Origin: Xanthobacteraceae bacterium
GTDB taxonomy: Bacteria > Pseudomonadota > Alphaproteobacteria > Rhizobiales > Xanthobacteraceae
NCBI GenBank assembly: GCA_019635585.1
Contig: JAHBZE010000002.1
Coordinates: 558,001 to 622,000 of the forward strand
DNA length: 64,000 nucleotides
Direction: 5' to 3'
A model generated the notes under the pieces. That model searched no databases, had not been told where the DNA came from, and was given only the letters and a program-made list of their open reading frames with translations. The first letter of the stretch is position 1; each line of letters begins with the position of its first letter. Both the position numbers and the translations under genes were made by a program. Positions 52,656-63,100 of this stretch are shown here, piece by piece.

Positions 52656-53294
52656 TTAGATAAACAGAAACGCGATCGAGAGCACCAAAATTACCGCAAG
52701 CGTGTAGTTAAAGATACGCCGTTTCTTTTCGTCCTTGAGCATCGCCGAAATCGCGACTCCGAACAGGCACCAGAACACCAGCGCCGGAAAGGTGATGATG
52801 GCGGAGATCGCGGTGAAGATTGCGACCTCGCGGAAGAAATCTCCGGCCGGAAGTCCCGGTGTGGTGAACGCCGCGAGCGCACCGAGCGCGATCGACCACG
52901 CCTTCGGATTCAGCCACTGGAAGAAGAAAGCCTCGATGAAGCCGACCGGCTGCGCGGTGCCTTTGGCTTCCGGCGCGTTCGCGCGCACGAGCTTCCACGC
53001 GAGATAGATCAGGAACGCCGCGCCGACATAACGCATAGCGCCGTGCAGCCACGGCACATGCTTGAAAACCTCGCCGAGGCCGAGCCCGAGTGCCGCCAGC
53101 ATCAGGGGATAGCCGACGGATACCCCGAGCATCTGCGGCAGTGTTCTTCTAAAGCCGAAAGTCGCGCCGGAGAGCGTCGAGATCGTGTTGTTCGGCCCAG
53201 GCGTCACCGCACCGGCAAGCGTGAACAGGGAGAATGCGAGGAGTTGTTCGGGCAAAGCGAGCGTTGTTTGCCACAAACGGCTCCCTCGATCCAT
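52656..53294 (-). CDS. LysE-family exporter
   Basis: A 212-residue inner-membrane protein with six helices. LFTLAGAVTPGPNNTISTLS is the LysE/RhtB signature (TPGPN). FFFQWLNPKAWSIALGALAA is the second half's NPKAW motif. Members export amino acids. The start is uncertain: the first ~13 residues are polar and unlike the usual short N-terminus, so a TTG or CTG start before LPEQLLAFSL is possible. It is divergent from the MgtC gene. Confidence 0.85.
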   Translation of the reverse strand: MDRGSRLWQTTLALPEQLLAFSLFTLAGAVTPGPNNTISTLSGATFGFRRTLPQMLGVSVGYPLMLAALGLGLGEVFKHVPWLHGAMRYVGAAFLIYLAWKLVRANAPEAKGTAQPVGFIEAFFFQWLNPKAWSIALGALAAFTTPGLPAGDFFREVAIFTAISAIITFPALVFWCLFGVAISAMLKDEKKRRIFNYTLAVILVLSIAFLFI

Positions 53295-53361
53295 GTGGCG
53301 CCGCGCATTGCAGGGCTTCGCGAATTGCTCTTAGCTGCGCGAAAAATAGAGAGGAAATGCC

Positions 53362-54069
53362 TTGCCCATTACCGAGCATTCGATCCCCATTCTGATTCAA
53401 CTCGGCGCGGCCTGGCTCGCCGGGAGCCTGATCGGTCTCGAGCGCAGCTTTCGCGGCCGGCCCGCGGGCTTCCGGACACACGCGCTGGTGTCGCTGGCCT
53501 CGGCGCTCCTGATGCTGATTACCGCCTACCCGCAGGATTGGCTCCCCGTCGGCCGCAGCGAGGCCGGCGTGAATACGATCCTCGATCCGCAGCGCATGGC
53601 GCAGGGCATCATGACCGGCATCGGCTTCCTCGGCGCGGGCGTGATCTTCAAGGAAGGGCTCACCGTGCGCGGGCTGACCACCGCCGCCTCGATCTGGATC
53701 ACCTCCGCGCTCGGGATTCTATACGGCGTCGGCTATTACTTCCCCGCGATCCTCGGCACACTCGCGACGCTCGGTACGCTCCAGGTCTTCCACTGGATCG
53801 AAAGCTGGATGCCGACCCAGGCTTACGCGCATTTTATTCTGCGTTTCCCCCGCACCCGCGTGATGAGCGAGGACAAGGTGCAGAAGATGATGCGCGATCA
53901 CAGCTTCTCGGTTGCCAATATCAATTACCGGATGGAAGATGGCGGTAAGATTTTCGAATACCGCATGACCATCCAGACCACCCAGAAAGACGCGATGGAG
54001 CGCCTCGCCGTTACGCTCCGCGACAAGAAAGACGTACTCGAATTCCGTATTTCGCCCGCTGGCGACTAA
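53362..54069 (+). CDS. MgtC/SapB-family membrane protein
   Basis: A 235-residue protein. Four or five N-terminal membrane helices carry the family motifs AAWLAGSLIGLERSFRGRPA, FRTHALVSLASALLMLI and GIGFLGAGVIFKEG. A C-terminal cytosolic ACT-like domain covers ~145-235 (FRMTIQTTQKDAMERL-like plan). MgtC proteins support growth at low magnesium and dampen the ATP synthase in pathogens. The start is TTG 53362 with GAGAGGAAA upstream; there is no in-frame ATG nearby. Confidence 0.88.
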   Translation: MPITEHSIPILIQLGAAWLAGSLIGLERSFRGRPAGFRTHALVSLASALLMLITAYPQDWLPVGRSEAGVNTILDPQRMAQGIMTGIGFLGAGVIFKEGLTVRGLTTAASIWITSALGILYGVGYYFPAILGTLATLGTLQVFHWIESWMPTQAYAHFILRFPRTRVMSEDKVQKMMRDHSFSVANINYRMEDGGKIFEYRMTIQTTQKDAMERLAVTLRDKKDVLEFRISPAGD

Positions 54070-54104
54070 TCACTCGAAAAACAGAAAGTATTGGGGAGCG
54101 AACC

Positions 54105-54953
54105 ATGAAACTCGTCCGTTACGGCCCTGCCGGAAAAGAAAAGCCCGGTATCATCGATAAGAACGGCAAGCTGAGAAGTCTTGCGAAGATCGTTCCGGAC
54201 ATCACGCCCGCAACGCTCGCCGCCGGCGCGATCAACAAGATCAAGAAGGCGAAGATCGAAAAGCTCCCGCTCGTTTCCGGCAAGCCGCGGCTCGGCTCGC
54301 CGGTCGGCAACGTCCGGAACTTCCCCGCCATCGGCCTAAACTACGCCGACCACGCGGCGGAAGCCGGCATGCCGATCCCGAAGGAGCCGATCATCTTCTC
54401 GAAAGCGCCGAACTGCATCGTCGGGCCGAACGACAACGTGATGATCCCGAAGGGCTCGACCAAGCTCGACTGGGAAGTCGAGATCGCGATCGTGATCGGC
54501 AAGCGCGCGCGCTATATCGAAGAAAAAGACGCGGTGAAGCACATCGCGGGCTACGCGGTCTGCAACGACGTTTCCGAGCGCGCCTTTCAGCTCGAAGGCA
54601 CCGGCCAATGGCTCAAGGGCAAGTGCGCCGAAACCTTCGGTCCGCTCGGGCCGTGGCTCGTTACCACCGACGAAATCAAGAACCCGCAGACGCTCGCGAT
54701 GTATCTCGACGTCAACGGCAAGCGCATGCAGAAGGGCAATACGAAGACCATGATCTTCTCCTGCGCCTTCATCGTGGCCTATGTCTCGAAATTCATGGTG
54801 CTGGAGCCGGGCGACGTGATCACCACCGGCACTCCGCCGGGCGTCGGCATGGGCATGAAGCCGCCGGTCTTCCTCAAGGCAGGCGACGTCATGACCCTCG
54901 GCATCGAGGGCCTCGGCGACCAGAAGCAGAAGGTCGTCGCGTTCAAGAAGTAA
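54105..54953 (+). CDS. Fumarylacetoacetate hydrolase-family enzyme
   Basis: A 282-residue FAH-family enzyme. An N-terminal ~65-residue domain is followed by the catalytic fold. NFPAIGLNYADHAAEAGMPI, IFSKAPNCIVGPND, LDWEVEIAIVIGKRARYI (metal Glu pair) and GYAVCNDVSERAFQLE are typical, as is DVITTGTPPGVGMGMKPPVF. It hydrolyses or tautomerises a 2,4-dioxo acid, possibly in fuconate or aromatic breakdown; the substrate is not resolved. A terminator follows at 54961. Confidence 0.9.
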   Translation: MKLVRYGPAGKEKPGIIDKNGKLRSLAKIVPDITPATLAAGAINKIKKAKIEKLPLVSGKPRLGSPVGNVRNFPAIGLNYADHAAEAGMPIPKEPIIFSKAPNCIVGPNDNVMIPKGSTKLDWEVEIAIVIGKRARYIEEKDAVKHIAGYAVCNDVSERAFQLEGTGQWLKGKCAETFGPLGPWLVTTDEIKNPQTLAMYLDVNGKRMQKGNTKTMIFSCAFIVAYVSKFMVLEPGDVITTGTPPGVGMGMKPPVFLKAGDVMTLGIEGLGDQKQKVVAFKK

Positions 54954-54960
54954 GCAAAGG

Positions 54961-55007
54961 CGGCTGCCCAAGACGAATAAAGACGAAAACTTGGGCAGCC
55001 GGTTTCT
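54961..55007 (+). terminator. Terminator after the FAH-family gene
   Basis: Twelve-base-pair stem (54961-54972 with 54990-55001), 17-base loop, then a short T-rich tail. Confidence 0.75.
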
Positions 55008-55065
55008 TGAGCGCGGGCTGCCGAGCGAATAGGCTCGCACCGACTCTCCAGGAAGGGCTTTCCCG

Positions 55066-55665
55066 ATGAAGACCGGCTTTCGCGCGCTCACCCTGTTTAT
55101 TCTGCTCGTGCCTTCGATGGCGCTGGCGCATAGCGGTCCCGCCGGTCATACCCATGGCTTCGCGCAGGGCTTTCTGCATCCGCTCGGCGGGATCGATCAT
55201 GTGCTGGCGATGGTCGCGGTCGGCCTGCTTGTCGCCCATCTCGGCGGCCGCGCGCTTCTTCTGGTGCCCGCGAGTTTCGTAACCGTGATGGCGGCTGGCG
55301 GCGCGCTCGGCTTCACGGGCTTTGCGCTGCCCTACACCGAACTTGCCATCGCGCTTTCGGTAATCGTGCTCGGCGCACTGGTCGCGTTCCGCGCGAACCT
55401 TTCGCTCGCGCTCGCCTCCCTTATCGCGGGCGGCTTCGCGATCTTCCACGGCTACGCCCACGGCGCGGAATTGCCGGCCGGCGTGTCGTCGTTTTCTTAT
55501 GCGGCGGGCTTCCTGATCGCGACCGCGCTGCTGCATCTTGCGGGCATTGCGCTCGGGCTCGGCTTCGCAAAACTCTCCGCGAGCGATCTCGGCCCTCGCA
55601 TCGTGCAAGCGGGCGGCTTTGCGACGACGCTTGCGGGCGTTGTGCTGCTCACCCGCGCGTTCTAG
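55066..55665 (+). CDS. HupE/UreJ-family metal permease
   Basis: A 199-residue inner-membrane protein. The signal-like first helix ends at LAHSGPAGHTHGFAQGFLHP, then LGGIDHVLAMVAVGLL with the conserved histidine. Five more helices follow, with FHGYAHGAELP in a loop. These histidine motifs are typical of nickel or cobalt permeases of the HupE/UreJ group. No urease or hydrogenase gene is nearby. The stop shares CTAG with convergent thiD. Confidence 0.88.
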   Translation: MKTGFRALTLFILLVPSMALAHSGPAGHTHGFAQGFLHPLGGIDHVLAMVAVGLLVAHLGGRALLLVPASFVTVMAAGGALGFTGFALPYTELAIALSVIVLGALVAFRANLSLALASLIAGGFAIFHGYAHGAELPAGVSSFSYAAGFLIATALLHLAGIALGLGFAKLSASDLGPRIVQAGGFATTLAGVVLLTRAF

Positions 55666-56477
55666 CTCTTCGCCAGTCTCGCCCAGAGTTGATGGAAGTG
55701 GTGTACGGGCCCGCGGCCTGTACCAATTCCTAAATTCACGCCCGCCTGCAACGCGCCGGTGATGTAGTTCTTCGCCGCCGCGATCGCGTCATGCAGCGCA
55801 AGCCCCTTGGCAAGTCCCGCCGTGATCGCAGATGACAACGTGCAGCCGGTGCCATGATTATTTTTTGTCTCGATCCGCTCTGCGGTGAAGCGGCGGATAC
55901 CGGAAGGCTCGATCAAGAGATCGACCGCGTGCTTCGTCGGCGCGTGACCGCCCTTGACGAGCACCGCCTTCGCGCCGAGCGCAAGCAGCGCCTCGCCCTG
56001 CGCGGCCATCTCGCTTTCGTTTTTCGCCATCGGCTGGTCGAGCAGCGCGCCGGCTTCGGCGAGATTTGGCGTGATCAGATCGGCGAGCGGAAAGAGTTCA
56101 CGCTTGATCGTTTCGACCGCTTCCGGCACCAGGAGCCGGTCGCCGGATGCCGCCACCATCACCGGGTCGAGCACCACGCTTTTCGCGTGAAATTTTTTCA
56201 GGCCCGCCGCGACCGCGTGAATGGTCGCAGGCCGCGACAGCATGCCGATCTTGGTTGCGGAAACTTTCAGGTCCGAATAGACCGCGTCGAGTTGCGCAGT
56301 GACGAACTCCGGCGGCACGTCATGAATGCCGCTGACGCCCTTCGTATTCTGCGCGGTGAGCGCCGCGATCACGGTCGCGCCGTAGACGCCGAGCGCGGAG
56401 AAGGTCTTCAAATCCGCCTGGATGCCTGCGCCGCCGCCTGAATCCGACCCGGCAATGGTTACTGCGATAGGAATCAT
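55662..56477 (-). CDS. thiD: Hydroxymethylpyrimidine/phosphomethylpyrimidine kinase ThiD
   Basis: A 271-residue ribokinase-fold enzyme that phosphorylates HMP twice in thiamine synthesis. [20 protein letters not shown] is the HMP-binding start. [20 protein letters not shown] and [20 protein letters not shown] (anion hole with catalytic Cys region) are diagnostic. All main motifs are intact. It is convergent with hupE. Other thiamine genes are not in the window. Confidence 0.95.
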   Translation of the reverse strand: MIPIAVTIAGSDSGGGAGIQADLKTFSALGVYGATVIAALTAQNTKGVSGIHDVPPEFVTAQLDAVYSDLKVSATKIGMLSRPATIHAVAAGLKKFHAKSVVLDPVMVAASGDRLLVPEAVETIKRELFPLADLITPNLAEAGALLDQPMAKNESEMAAQGEALLALGAKAVLVKGGHAPTKHAVDLLIEPSGIRRFTAERIETKNNHGTGCTLSSAITAGLAKGLALHDAIAAAKNYITGALQAGVNLGIGTGRGPVHHFHQLWARLAKS

Positions 56478-56609
56478 GGTTTTTCTTGTCCGCCGGCGAA
56501 ACTATGGGACGGAACCGCCGCCTTCAAGGCCGCTTCTCGTTTCCTTCCCTTGCAACTCGCGCCGCTTTTTGCTCCCCTCGCCTTCCAAGTCCCCGCCGGA
56601 GGCGTTTCG

Positions 56610-56849
56610 ATGATTCCATTCTTCGTCCAGATCAAGTGCAAGCTCGGCAAATCCTACGACGTTGCCAATGCGCTTGCCGACGCGGAGATCGCCTCCGAGG
56701 TCTATTCCACCGCGGGCGAGTTCGACCTCTTGGCGAAGTTCTATGTCGACGGCAAAACCGACATCGGCCATTTCGTGAACGAAAAAGTGCAGTGCATCCC
56801 CGGCATTCAGGACACGCGCACCATCATCACTTTCAAGGCCTTCGGCTGA
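56610..56849 (+). CDS. Stand-alone Lrp/AsnC ligand-binding (RAM) domain
   Basis: A 79-residue protein consisting only of the C-terminal sensing domain of Lrp regulators. [20 protein letters not shown] and [20 protein letters not shown], then [17 protein letters not shown], give the beta-alpha-beta-beta-alpha-beta plan. The helix-turn-helix half is missing, as is known for short Lrp-like proteins. It could modulate a full-length Lrp protein. CCGGAGG lies ahead of ATG 56610. The next gene ends directly adjacent on the other strand (TGATCA). Confidence 0.88.
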   Translation: MIPFFVQIKCKLGKSYDVANALADAEIASEVYSTAGEFDLLAKFYVDGKTDIGHFVNEKVQCIPGIQDTRTIITFKAFG

Positions 56850-57788
56850 TCATTCGACCGGCGGACCGGCGGGAGGCGTGGTCGCCTCCTTCTCCTTCTG
56901 GCGGTTGATACCGAGCGCGCGCTCGCGGAAGATCACGAACAAGCCCGCCGCGACCACGATCGCAGCACCCGCGAGCACGATCGCATCCGGCAATTCCCTG
57001 AACAGGAAATAGCCGAGCACCACCGCCCAGATCATCGAGGTGTAGGAAAACGGCGCCACCACCGAAGCCGGCGCGTGGCGATAAGATTCGGTGAGCAGGA
57101 TTTGCGCGATTCCGCCGAACACGCCGATGCCGAGCAGCGCAAGCGCGTCTCCGGGCGTGGGCATGATCCATGTCCACGGAAACATGAGCAGGCCGCAACA
57201 GGCTGCGATCAGCTGGAACGAGAACACGAGCGAAGCGGTGGTTTCGATATTGACCATCGAGCGCACCTGCGTCATCGCGGCCGCCGTGAAGAACGCGCCG
57301 CAGAGCGTCATCAACGCACCGGCCGCGGCGGCATTCGTCATTTCCGCGGAGCCGAGGTGCGGCGAGAGCATCACGATCACGCCCACGAAGCCTACGAAGA
57401 CCGCGCTCCAGCGCCACAGCCGCACGCGCTCGCTCAGGAAAATCGCGGCGAGCGCGACATTGAACAGCGGCGTAACGAAGCTGATCGCGGTAGAATCCGC
57501 GAGCGGCAACCGCGCCAGCCCGAGGAACATCAGCACCATCGCCGCGATGCCGGTAAATGCGCGCGTGAAATGCCGAAGCGGGCTTTTCATCCTGAGCGCC
57601 GACTTCACCTCGCCGCGCCACAACAGCATGATCATCAACGGGATCAGCGCCAGAAAGCTACGCGCGAATACCTGCTCGCCGATCGGAATGCGATCACCGA
57701 CGTAACGGATCAGCGCGCCCATCAACGTAAACAGGAACGTCGCGCCGAGTTGCAGCCCGATGCCCAGGAATACGTTCTTGCGCTTCAT
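56850..57788 (-). CDS. EamA/DMT-family transporter
   Basis: A 312-residue protein with ten helices in two repeated EamA halves. The first half has IGEQVFARSFLALIPLMIML and FLGLARLPLADSTAISFVTP. The second half has GIAQILLTESYRHAPASVVA and APFSYTSMIWAVVLGYFLFR. DMT proteins export or import small metabolites; the substrate is unknown. The short cytosolic tail is basic and acidic mixed (RQKEKEATTPPAGP). It lies downstream of the molybdenum hydroxylase gene with a 3-base gap. Confidence 0.88.
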   Translation of the reverse strand: MKRKNVFLGIGLQLGATFLFTLMGALIRYVGDRIPIGEQVFARSFLALIPLMIMLLWRGEVKSALRMKSPLRHFTRAFTGIAAMVLMFLGLARLPLADSTAISFVTPLFNVALAAIFLSERVRLWRWSAVFVGFVGVIVMLSPHLGSAEMTNAAAAGALMTLCGAFFTAAAMTQVRSMVNIETTASLVFSFQLIAACCGLLMFPWTWIMPTPGDALALLGIGVFGGIAQILLTESYRHAPASVVAPFSYTSMIWAVVLGYFLFRELPDAIVLAGAAIVVAAGLFVIFRERALGINRQKEKEATTPPAGPPVE

Positions 57789-57791
57789 GGT

Positions 57792-60101
57792 TCAGCCGTG
57801 CTGCGCGGCCCGGATGGTCTGCCAGACTTTGAGGGGCGTCGCAGGCATGTCGATATGCTTGATGCCGTAGCCGCGATGCAGTGCGTCGACGACCGCGTTC
57901 ATTACCGCGGGACAGGAGCCGATCGCACCCGCCTCACCCGCGCCCTTCACGCCGAGCGGATTGGTCGTGCAGGGAACGTTCTTGGTCTCGAACGAATAAT
58001 CCGGCACGTCGCTCGCGCGCGGCAGCGCGTAGTCCATCAGCGATGCGGAGATGAGCTGGCCGTCCGCGTCATAGACCGTGTCTTCCATGATCGCCTGGCC
58101 GATGCCCTGCCCGATGCCGCCATGCACCTGCCCCGCAAGCAGGAGCGGATTGAGCGTCACGCCGAAATCGTCCACCACCGTATAGTTCTTGAATTCGGTG
58201 TGGCCGGTTTCCGGATCGATTTCGACTTCGCAGATATGCGTGCCGTTCGGATAGGTCGGCGCGGGCGGAATGAAGTTTTTCTCCACGCCTGAAAGTTGGT
58301 CCGCGGAAACACCAGGTTTTCCCGCCAGTTCAGCAAAGGAAAGCGCGCGGTTCGTGCCGCGCACGCGCGCGAGCCCGTCCACGATCTCGACTTCCTCGGG
58401 CTTCGCATCGAGATGCTCGGCTGCGAGCGCCTTGAGATTGTCGGCAAGCTTCGTCGTCGCTTTCGACACCGCCGAGCCGCCGGTCGGCATCGAACGCGAA
58501 CCGACGGTGCCGCCGCCGGTCGGAATGAGATCGGTGTCGCCGGTGATCACGTTGATTTTCTCGAGCGGTAGCCCAAGCTGGTCGTGCACGAGCTGGCGGA
58601 ACGTCGTGGCATGCCCCTGCCCGTTGGTCTGCGTGCCGATCAGCACGGTCGCAGTGCCATCTTTCTCGACGCGCACGGTCGAAGTCTCCGGCGCGGTCTG
58701 GCCGCAGGCTTCGATATAGCTCGCGATCCCGATGCCGCGCAGCTTGCCGCGCTTCTTCGATTCCGCATGGCGCGAGGCGAAGCTCTTGTAATCGGCGGCG
58801 TCCAGCGCGCGCGTCAAATGCTGGTTGAAATCGCCGCTGTCATAGGTGCGCGCAGTCGCGGTCTTGTACGGCATCGCTTCTTTTTTGACGAAGTTCCGGC
58901 GGCGCACGTCTTCCGGCGCAATGCCGGTGTCGAGCGCGACCGCGTCGACCAGCCGCTCGATCAGATAGGCTGCTTCCGGGCGGCCCGCGCCGCGATAGGC
59001 ATCGACCGGCACGGTATGGGTCCACACCGCGCGCACGCGGCCGAATACGACCGGAATATCGTACACGCCGGTCATCATCGACGCGCCTAAATAAGGAATG
59101 TACGGCGCGACTTCCGAGTAATAAGCGCCCATGTTCGCGATGCAGTCGAGCCGCATGGCGAGAAAGCGCGCATCCTTGTCGATCGCCATTTCCGCGACCG
59201 TGACATGATCGCGGCCCTGATTGTCGCCGATGAAATGCTCGCTGCGGTCCGCGATCCAGGCGACGGTTGCGTTCAGCTTTTCCGCGGCGAGCGCGGCCAG
59301 TGCATATTCGCGATAGGCCGGCGCCTTGGTGCCGAAGCCGCCGCCGACGTCATGCGTCAGCACGCGCAGCCGTTTCGGGTCCAGCTTCATGATCCCGCAG
59401 ACGCTGTTATGGATCATGTTCGCGCCCTGGCTCGACACCGTCATGGTGTAGCGCTGGTCGTCGCCATAAGACACGACCACGCCGCGCGTCTCCATGAAGT
59501 TCGTGACCAGCCGCTGGTTGACGATCTCGATCTTCACGATTTTCGCGGCGGCGTCGAACGCCTGCTTCGTTGCAGCTTCGTCGCCGATCTCGCCGATATA
59601 GGCGTTGTTCCGTTCGCGTCCGGGCCAGACCAGCGGCGCGCCGGGCTTCGTCGCTTCCGCCGTGCCGGAAATCGCCGGCAGCGGTTCCCACTCCACTTCG
59701 ATCGCTTCCAGCGCATTGCGCGCGGTCTGCACACTGTCGGCGACCACGAAGGCGATCGCATCGCCGACATGACGCACTTCCTCGCTGCACAGCACTTCGT
59801 AAGGCGGGATGTAGCAAGCCTTCTCGCCAACCGGCTTGATGAAGGCCGCCGCCCGGCAGGCGAGGTTTGCGAAATGCGTGACATCCTTCGCGGTCAGGAT
59901 CAGCTTCACGCCGGGCATTTTCTCGGCGGCTTCCGTGCTCGCGATCCTGAACTTCGCGTGGGCATGCGGCGAGCGCAGCACGGCTGCGCGTAGCGCGCCT
60001 TGCGGAATGCAGTCGGCGACGAACTTGCCCTGCCCCATGATCAGCGGCGGGTCCTCGAGACGGACATGCGGCTGGCCGGAACCGAATTTCAGCGGACGCA
60101 T
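57792..60101 (-). CDS. Molybdenum hydroxylase large subunit (xanthine dehydrogenase/CO dehydrogenase type)
   Basis: A 769-residue molybdopterin-binding subunit. LEDPPLIMGQGKFVADCI and LRAAVLRSPHAHAKFRI open the protein. VGGGFGTKAPAYREYALAAL binds the cofactor. VPVDAYRGAGRPEAAY is the active-site loop of the AYRGAGR form, not the AYxCSFR loop of true CO dehydrogenase. GVKGAGEAGAIGSCPAVMNA near the end holds the catalytic Glu. Small 2Fe-2S and FAD subunits are not in the window. ATG 60101 has GGAG upstream and opens the conserved part. Confidence 0.9.
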   Translation of the reverse strand: MRPLKFGSGQPHVRLEDPPLIMGQGKFVADCIPQGALRAAVLRSPHAHAKFRIASTEAAEKMPGVKLILTAKDVTHFANLACRAAAFIKPVGEKACYIPPYEVLCSEEVRHVGDAIAFVVADSVQTARNALEAIEVEWEPLPAISGTAEATKPGAPLVWPGRERNNAYIGEIGDEAATKQAFDAAAKIVKIEIVNQRLVTNFMETRGVVVSYGDDQRYTMTVSSQGANMIHNSVCGIMKLDPKRLRVLTHDVGGGFGTKAPAYREYALAALAAEKLNATVAWIADRSEHFIGDNQGRDHVTVAEMAIDKDARFLAMRLDCIANMGAYYSEVAPYIPYLGASMMTGVYDIPVVFGRVRAVWTHTVPVDAYRGAGRPEAAYLIERLVDAVALDTGIAPEDVRRRNFVKKEAMPYKTATARTYDSGDFNQHLTRALDAADYKSFASRHAESKKRGKLRGIGIASYIEACGQTAPETSTVRVEKDGTATVLIGTQTNGQGHATTFRQLVHDQLGLPLEKINVITGDTDLIPTGGGTVGSRSMPTGGSAVSKATTKLADNLKALAAEHLDAKPEEVEIVDGLARVRGTNRALSFAELAGKPGVSADQLSGVEKNFIPPAPTYPNGTHICEVEIDPETGHTEFKNYTVVDDFGVTLNPLLLAGQVHGGIGQGIGQAIMEDTVYDADGQLISASLMDYALPRASDVPDYSFETKNVPCTTNPLGVKGAGEAGAIGSCPAVMNAVVDALHRGYGIKHIDMPATPLKVWQTIRAAQHG

Positions 60102-60117
60102 CGGGGATTTCACTCCA

Positions 60118-63100
60118 TCAGGACTTAACGCCGGCAGCGCGGCCCGGTTGCGCGGGCGGTGCGCTCCGGCGCAGGCCGAGCCGGCGGGAGACGACATAGA
60201 AAACCGGCGTGAAGATCAGGCCGAAGATCGTGACGCCGACCATGCCGAACACGACCGGCGTGCCGAGCGCCTGCCGCAGTTCCGCGCCCGCGCCGATCGC
60301 AAGCATCATCGGCGTCGTGCCGAGGATGAAGGCGAGCGAGGTCATGATGATCGGGCGCAGGCGGAGCCGCGCAGCCTCGACCGCCGAATGTTCGGGGTCC
60401 TCGCCGCGGTCCTCAATCTGCTTCGCGAATTCCACGATCAGAATCGCGTTCTTCGATGCCATCGCGATCAGCACGATGAAGCCGACCTGCGTGAGGATGT
60501 TGTTGTCCTGCCGGAATGCCCAGACGCCGATAATCGCCGCGATCAGACACATCGGCACGATCAGGATGACCGCGAGCGGCAACCGCAAGCTTTCGAACTG
60601 TGCCGCGAGCACGAGGAACACGAACACGGTCGCGAGAATGAAGACGAAGATCGCGGTATTGCCCGCGCGCAACTGCTGGAACGCGAGCGTCGTCCACTCG
60701 TAGGAATAGCCCTGTGGCAGCACTTCGGCCGCGAGCTTCTGCATGATCTCGATCGCCTGACCCTGGCTGTAACCGGGCGCGGCGGAGCCGTCGAGCTCGG
60801 CGGCCGGATAGAGGTTGTAGCGCGGAATACGGTACGGACCGGATTCGTTGCGAACCGTCGTAAACGAACCGAGCGGCACGGTCTGTCCGGTCGCATTCCG
60901 CACGCGGATTTTCAGCACGTCAGACGGATCGAGCCGGTCGGCTGCATCCGACTGCGCGATCACGCGGAAGGTGCGGCCGAACAGATTGAAGTCGTTGACG
61001 TAGTTCGAGCCGATATAGGTCGAGAGCGACGAGAACACGTCGGTGATGTTGATGCCGAGCAGTTGCGCTTTCTGCCGGTCGATGTCGAGATAGAGCTGCG
61101 GCGTCTGCGTCTCGAACAGCGAGAACACCTGTTGCACGCCCTGCGTCTGCGCGGCGCGGCCCATCATCTGGTAAATCACACCCTGCAACGCAGCCGAGCC
61201 CTGCCCGCTGCGGTCCTGCACCATCATGCGGAAACCGCCCGCGTTGCCGATGCCCTGCACCGGCGGCGGCTGCACGACAATTACGAGTCCTTCCTGCAGC
61301 GGCGCGAGCGCGCGCTGCAACGCCTGCTGGATGCCCGTTGCCGATCTTGCGGAATCGCCTGCACGGTCGCGGAACGGATCGAGCACGACGAAGATCGCGC
61401 CGGCATTCGGCGCCACCGAGAAGGTCGCGCCCGAGAAGCCGACGATGTTGATCGCATGCGCGATGCCCGGAACCTTGCGCGCGATCGCGGTCGCGCGCCG
61501 CATCACGTCGTCGGTGCGGCTCAGCGCAGCACCCGGCGGCAGTTGCACGGCGACGATGAGATAACCGCGGTCGAGCTGCGGGATGAAGCCCTGCGGCGTG
61601 CGCGTGAACTGGAACAGGCCGAACGCGACCACGACCGCATAGATCACGAGCATGGTTCCGACGATGCGCACCGCGCGCGCCGCGAACATGTTGTAGCGGT
61701 TCGCGATCCAGTCGAAGCCCGTATTGAAATAGCCGAAGAATTTGCGGATCGGGATCGCGAGCCCCTTCGGCGCTTCGTGGCTGTGCGGCTTCAGGAGCAG
61801 CGCGCACATCGCGGGAGAAAGCGTCAGCGAAACGAGCAGCGAAATCGCGGTCGCGGAAATGATGGTGAGCGCGAACTGCCGGTAGAACTGGCCGGAAATG
61901 CCGGTGACGAAGGCGGCCGGAATGAACACGGATGCGAGCACCAAGGCGATCGCGACCAGCGCACCGCCGACTTCATCCATCGACTTATGCGTCGCCTCTT
62001 TCGGCGCCATGCCGGCTTCGATGTTGCGCTCGACGTTCTCGACCACCACGATCGCGTCGTCGACCACGATGCCGATCGCGAGCACCAGCCCGAACAAAGT
62101 CAGATTGTTGATGGTGAAGCCGAAAACCGTCATCAGGAAGAAGGTGCCGATCAGCGACACCGGAATCGCGAGAATCGGAATCACCGCCGCGCGCCAGGTT
62201 TGCAGGAACAGCACCACGACGAAGATGACGAGCAGGATCGCCTCGAACATGGTCTCGACGACCGCATTCACCGATTCCGAGATGAACTGCGTCGGGTCGT
62301 AGATGATGTCGTACTTCACGCCGGCCGGAAGATTTTTGCCGATCTGCTCCATCGCCGCGCGGATGTTGTTCGCGGTCGTCAGCGCGTTCGAGCCGGGACG
62401 CTGGAACACCGCGAGCGCCACCGCCTCGTATTCGTCGAGATAGGAATTCGAGCCGTAGTCCTGCGCCGCGACCTCGATCCGCGCGACGTCCTTCAGAAGC
62501 ACCACGGCGTTCGCGGTGGTCTTCACGACGATGTTGGCAAACTCCTCGGGCTTGGCGAGACGCCCCTGCGTCGTGACCGCGATCTGGAATTCGCGGCCGG
62601 TTTCGACCGGCGGCGCGTTCAGAATGCCGCCCGCGACCTGCACGTTCTGCCGCTGGAGCGCGGCGACCACGTCGTTTGCCGTGAGACCGAGCGTCTGCAG
62701 CCGGCCGGGATCGAGCCAGACGCGCATGGCGTAATCGCGGCTGCCGAACACGGTGATCGAACCGACGCCGTCCACGCGGGTCAGAACGTCCTTGATTTCG
62801 AGGTTCGCATAGTTGGAGACGAACAGCGCATCGCGCGTCTTGTCCGGCGAATAGAGATGCACGATCAGCATCAGGTCGGGCGAAGACTTCGTCACCGTGA
62901 CGCCGATGTTGCGCACCTCCTGCGGCAAACGCGGGTTCGCGATCGCAACGCGGTTCTGCACCTGCACCTGCGCCTGATCGAGATTGGTGCCGATGTCGAA
63001 GGTAACCTGAATCGTGAAGCGGCCGTCGGCGGTCGAGTTCGAAGACATGTAGAGCATGCCTTCGACGCCGTTGATCTGTTCCTCGATCGGGCCGACGACC

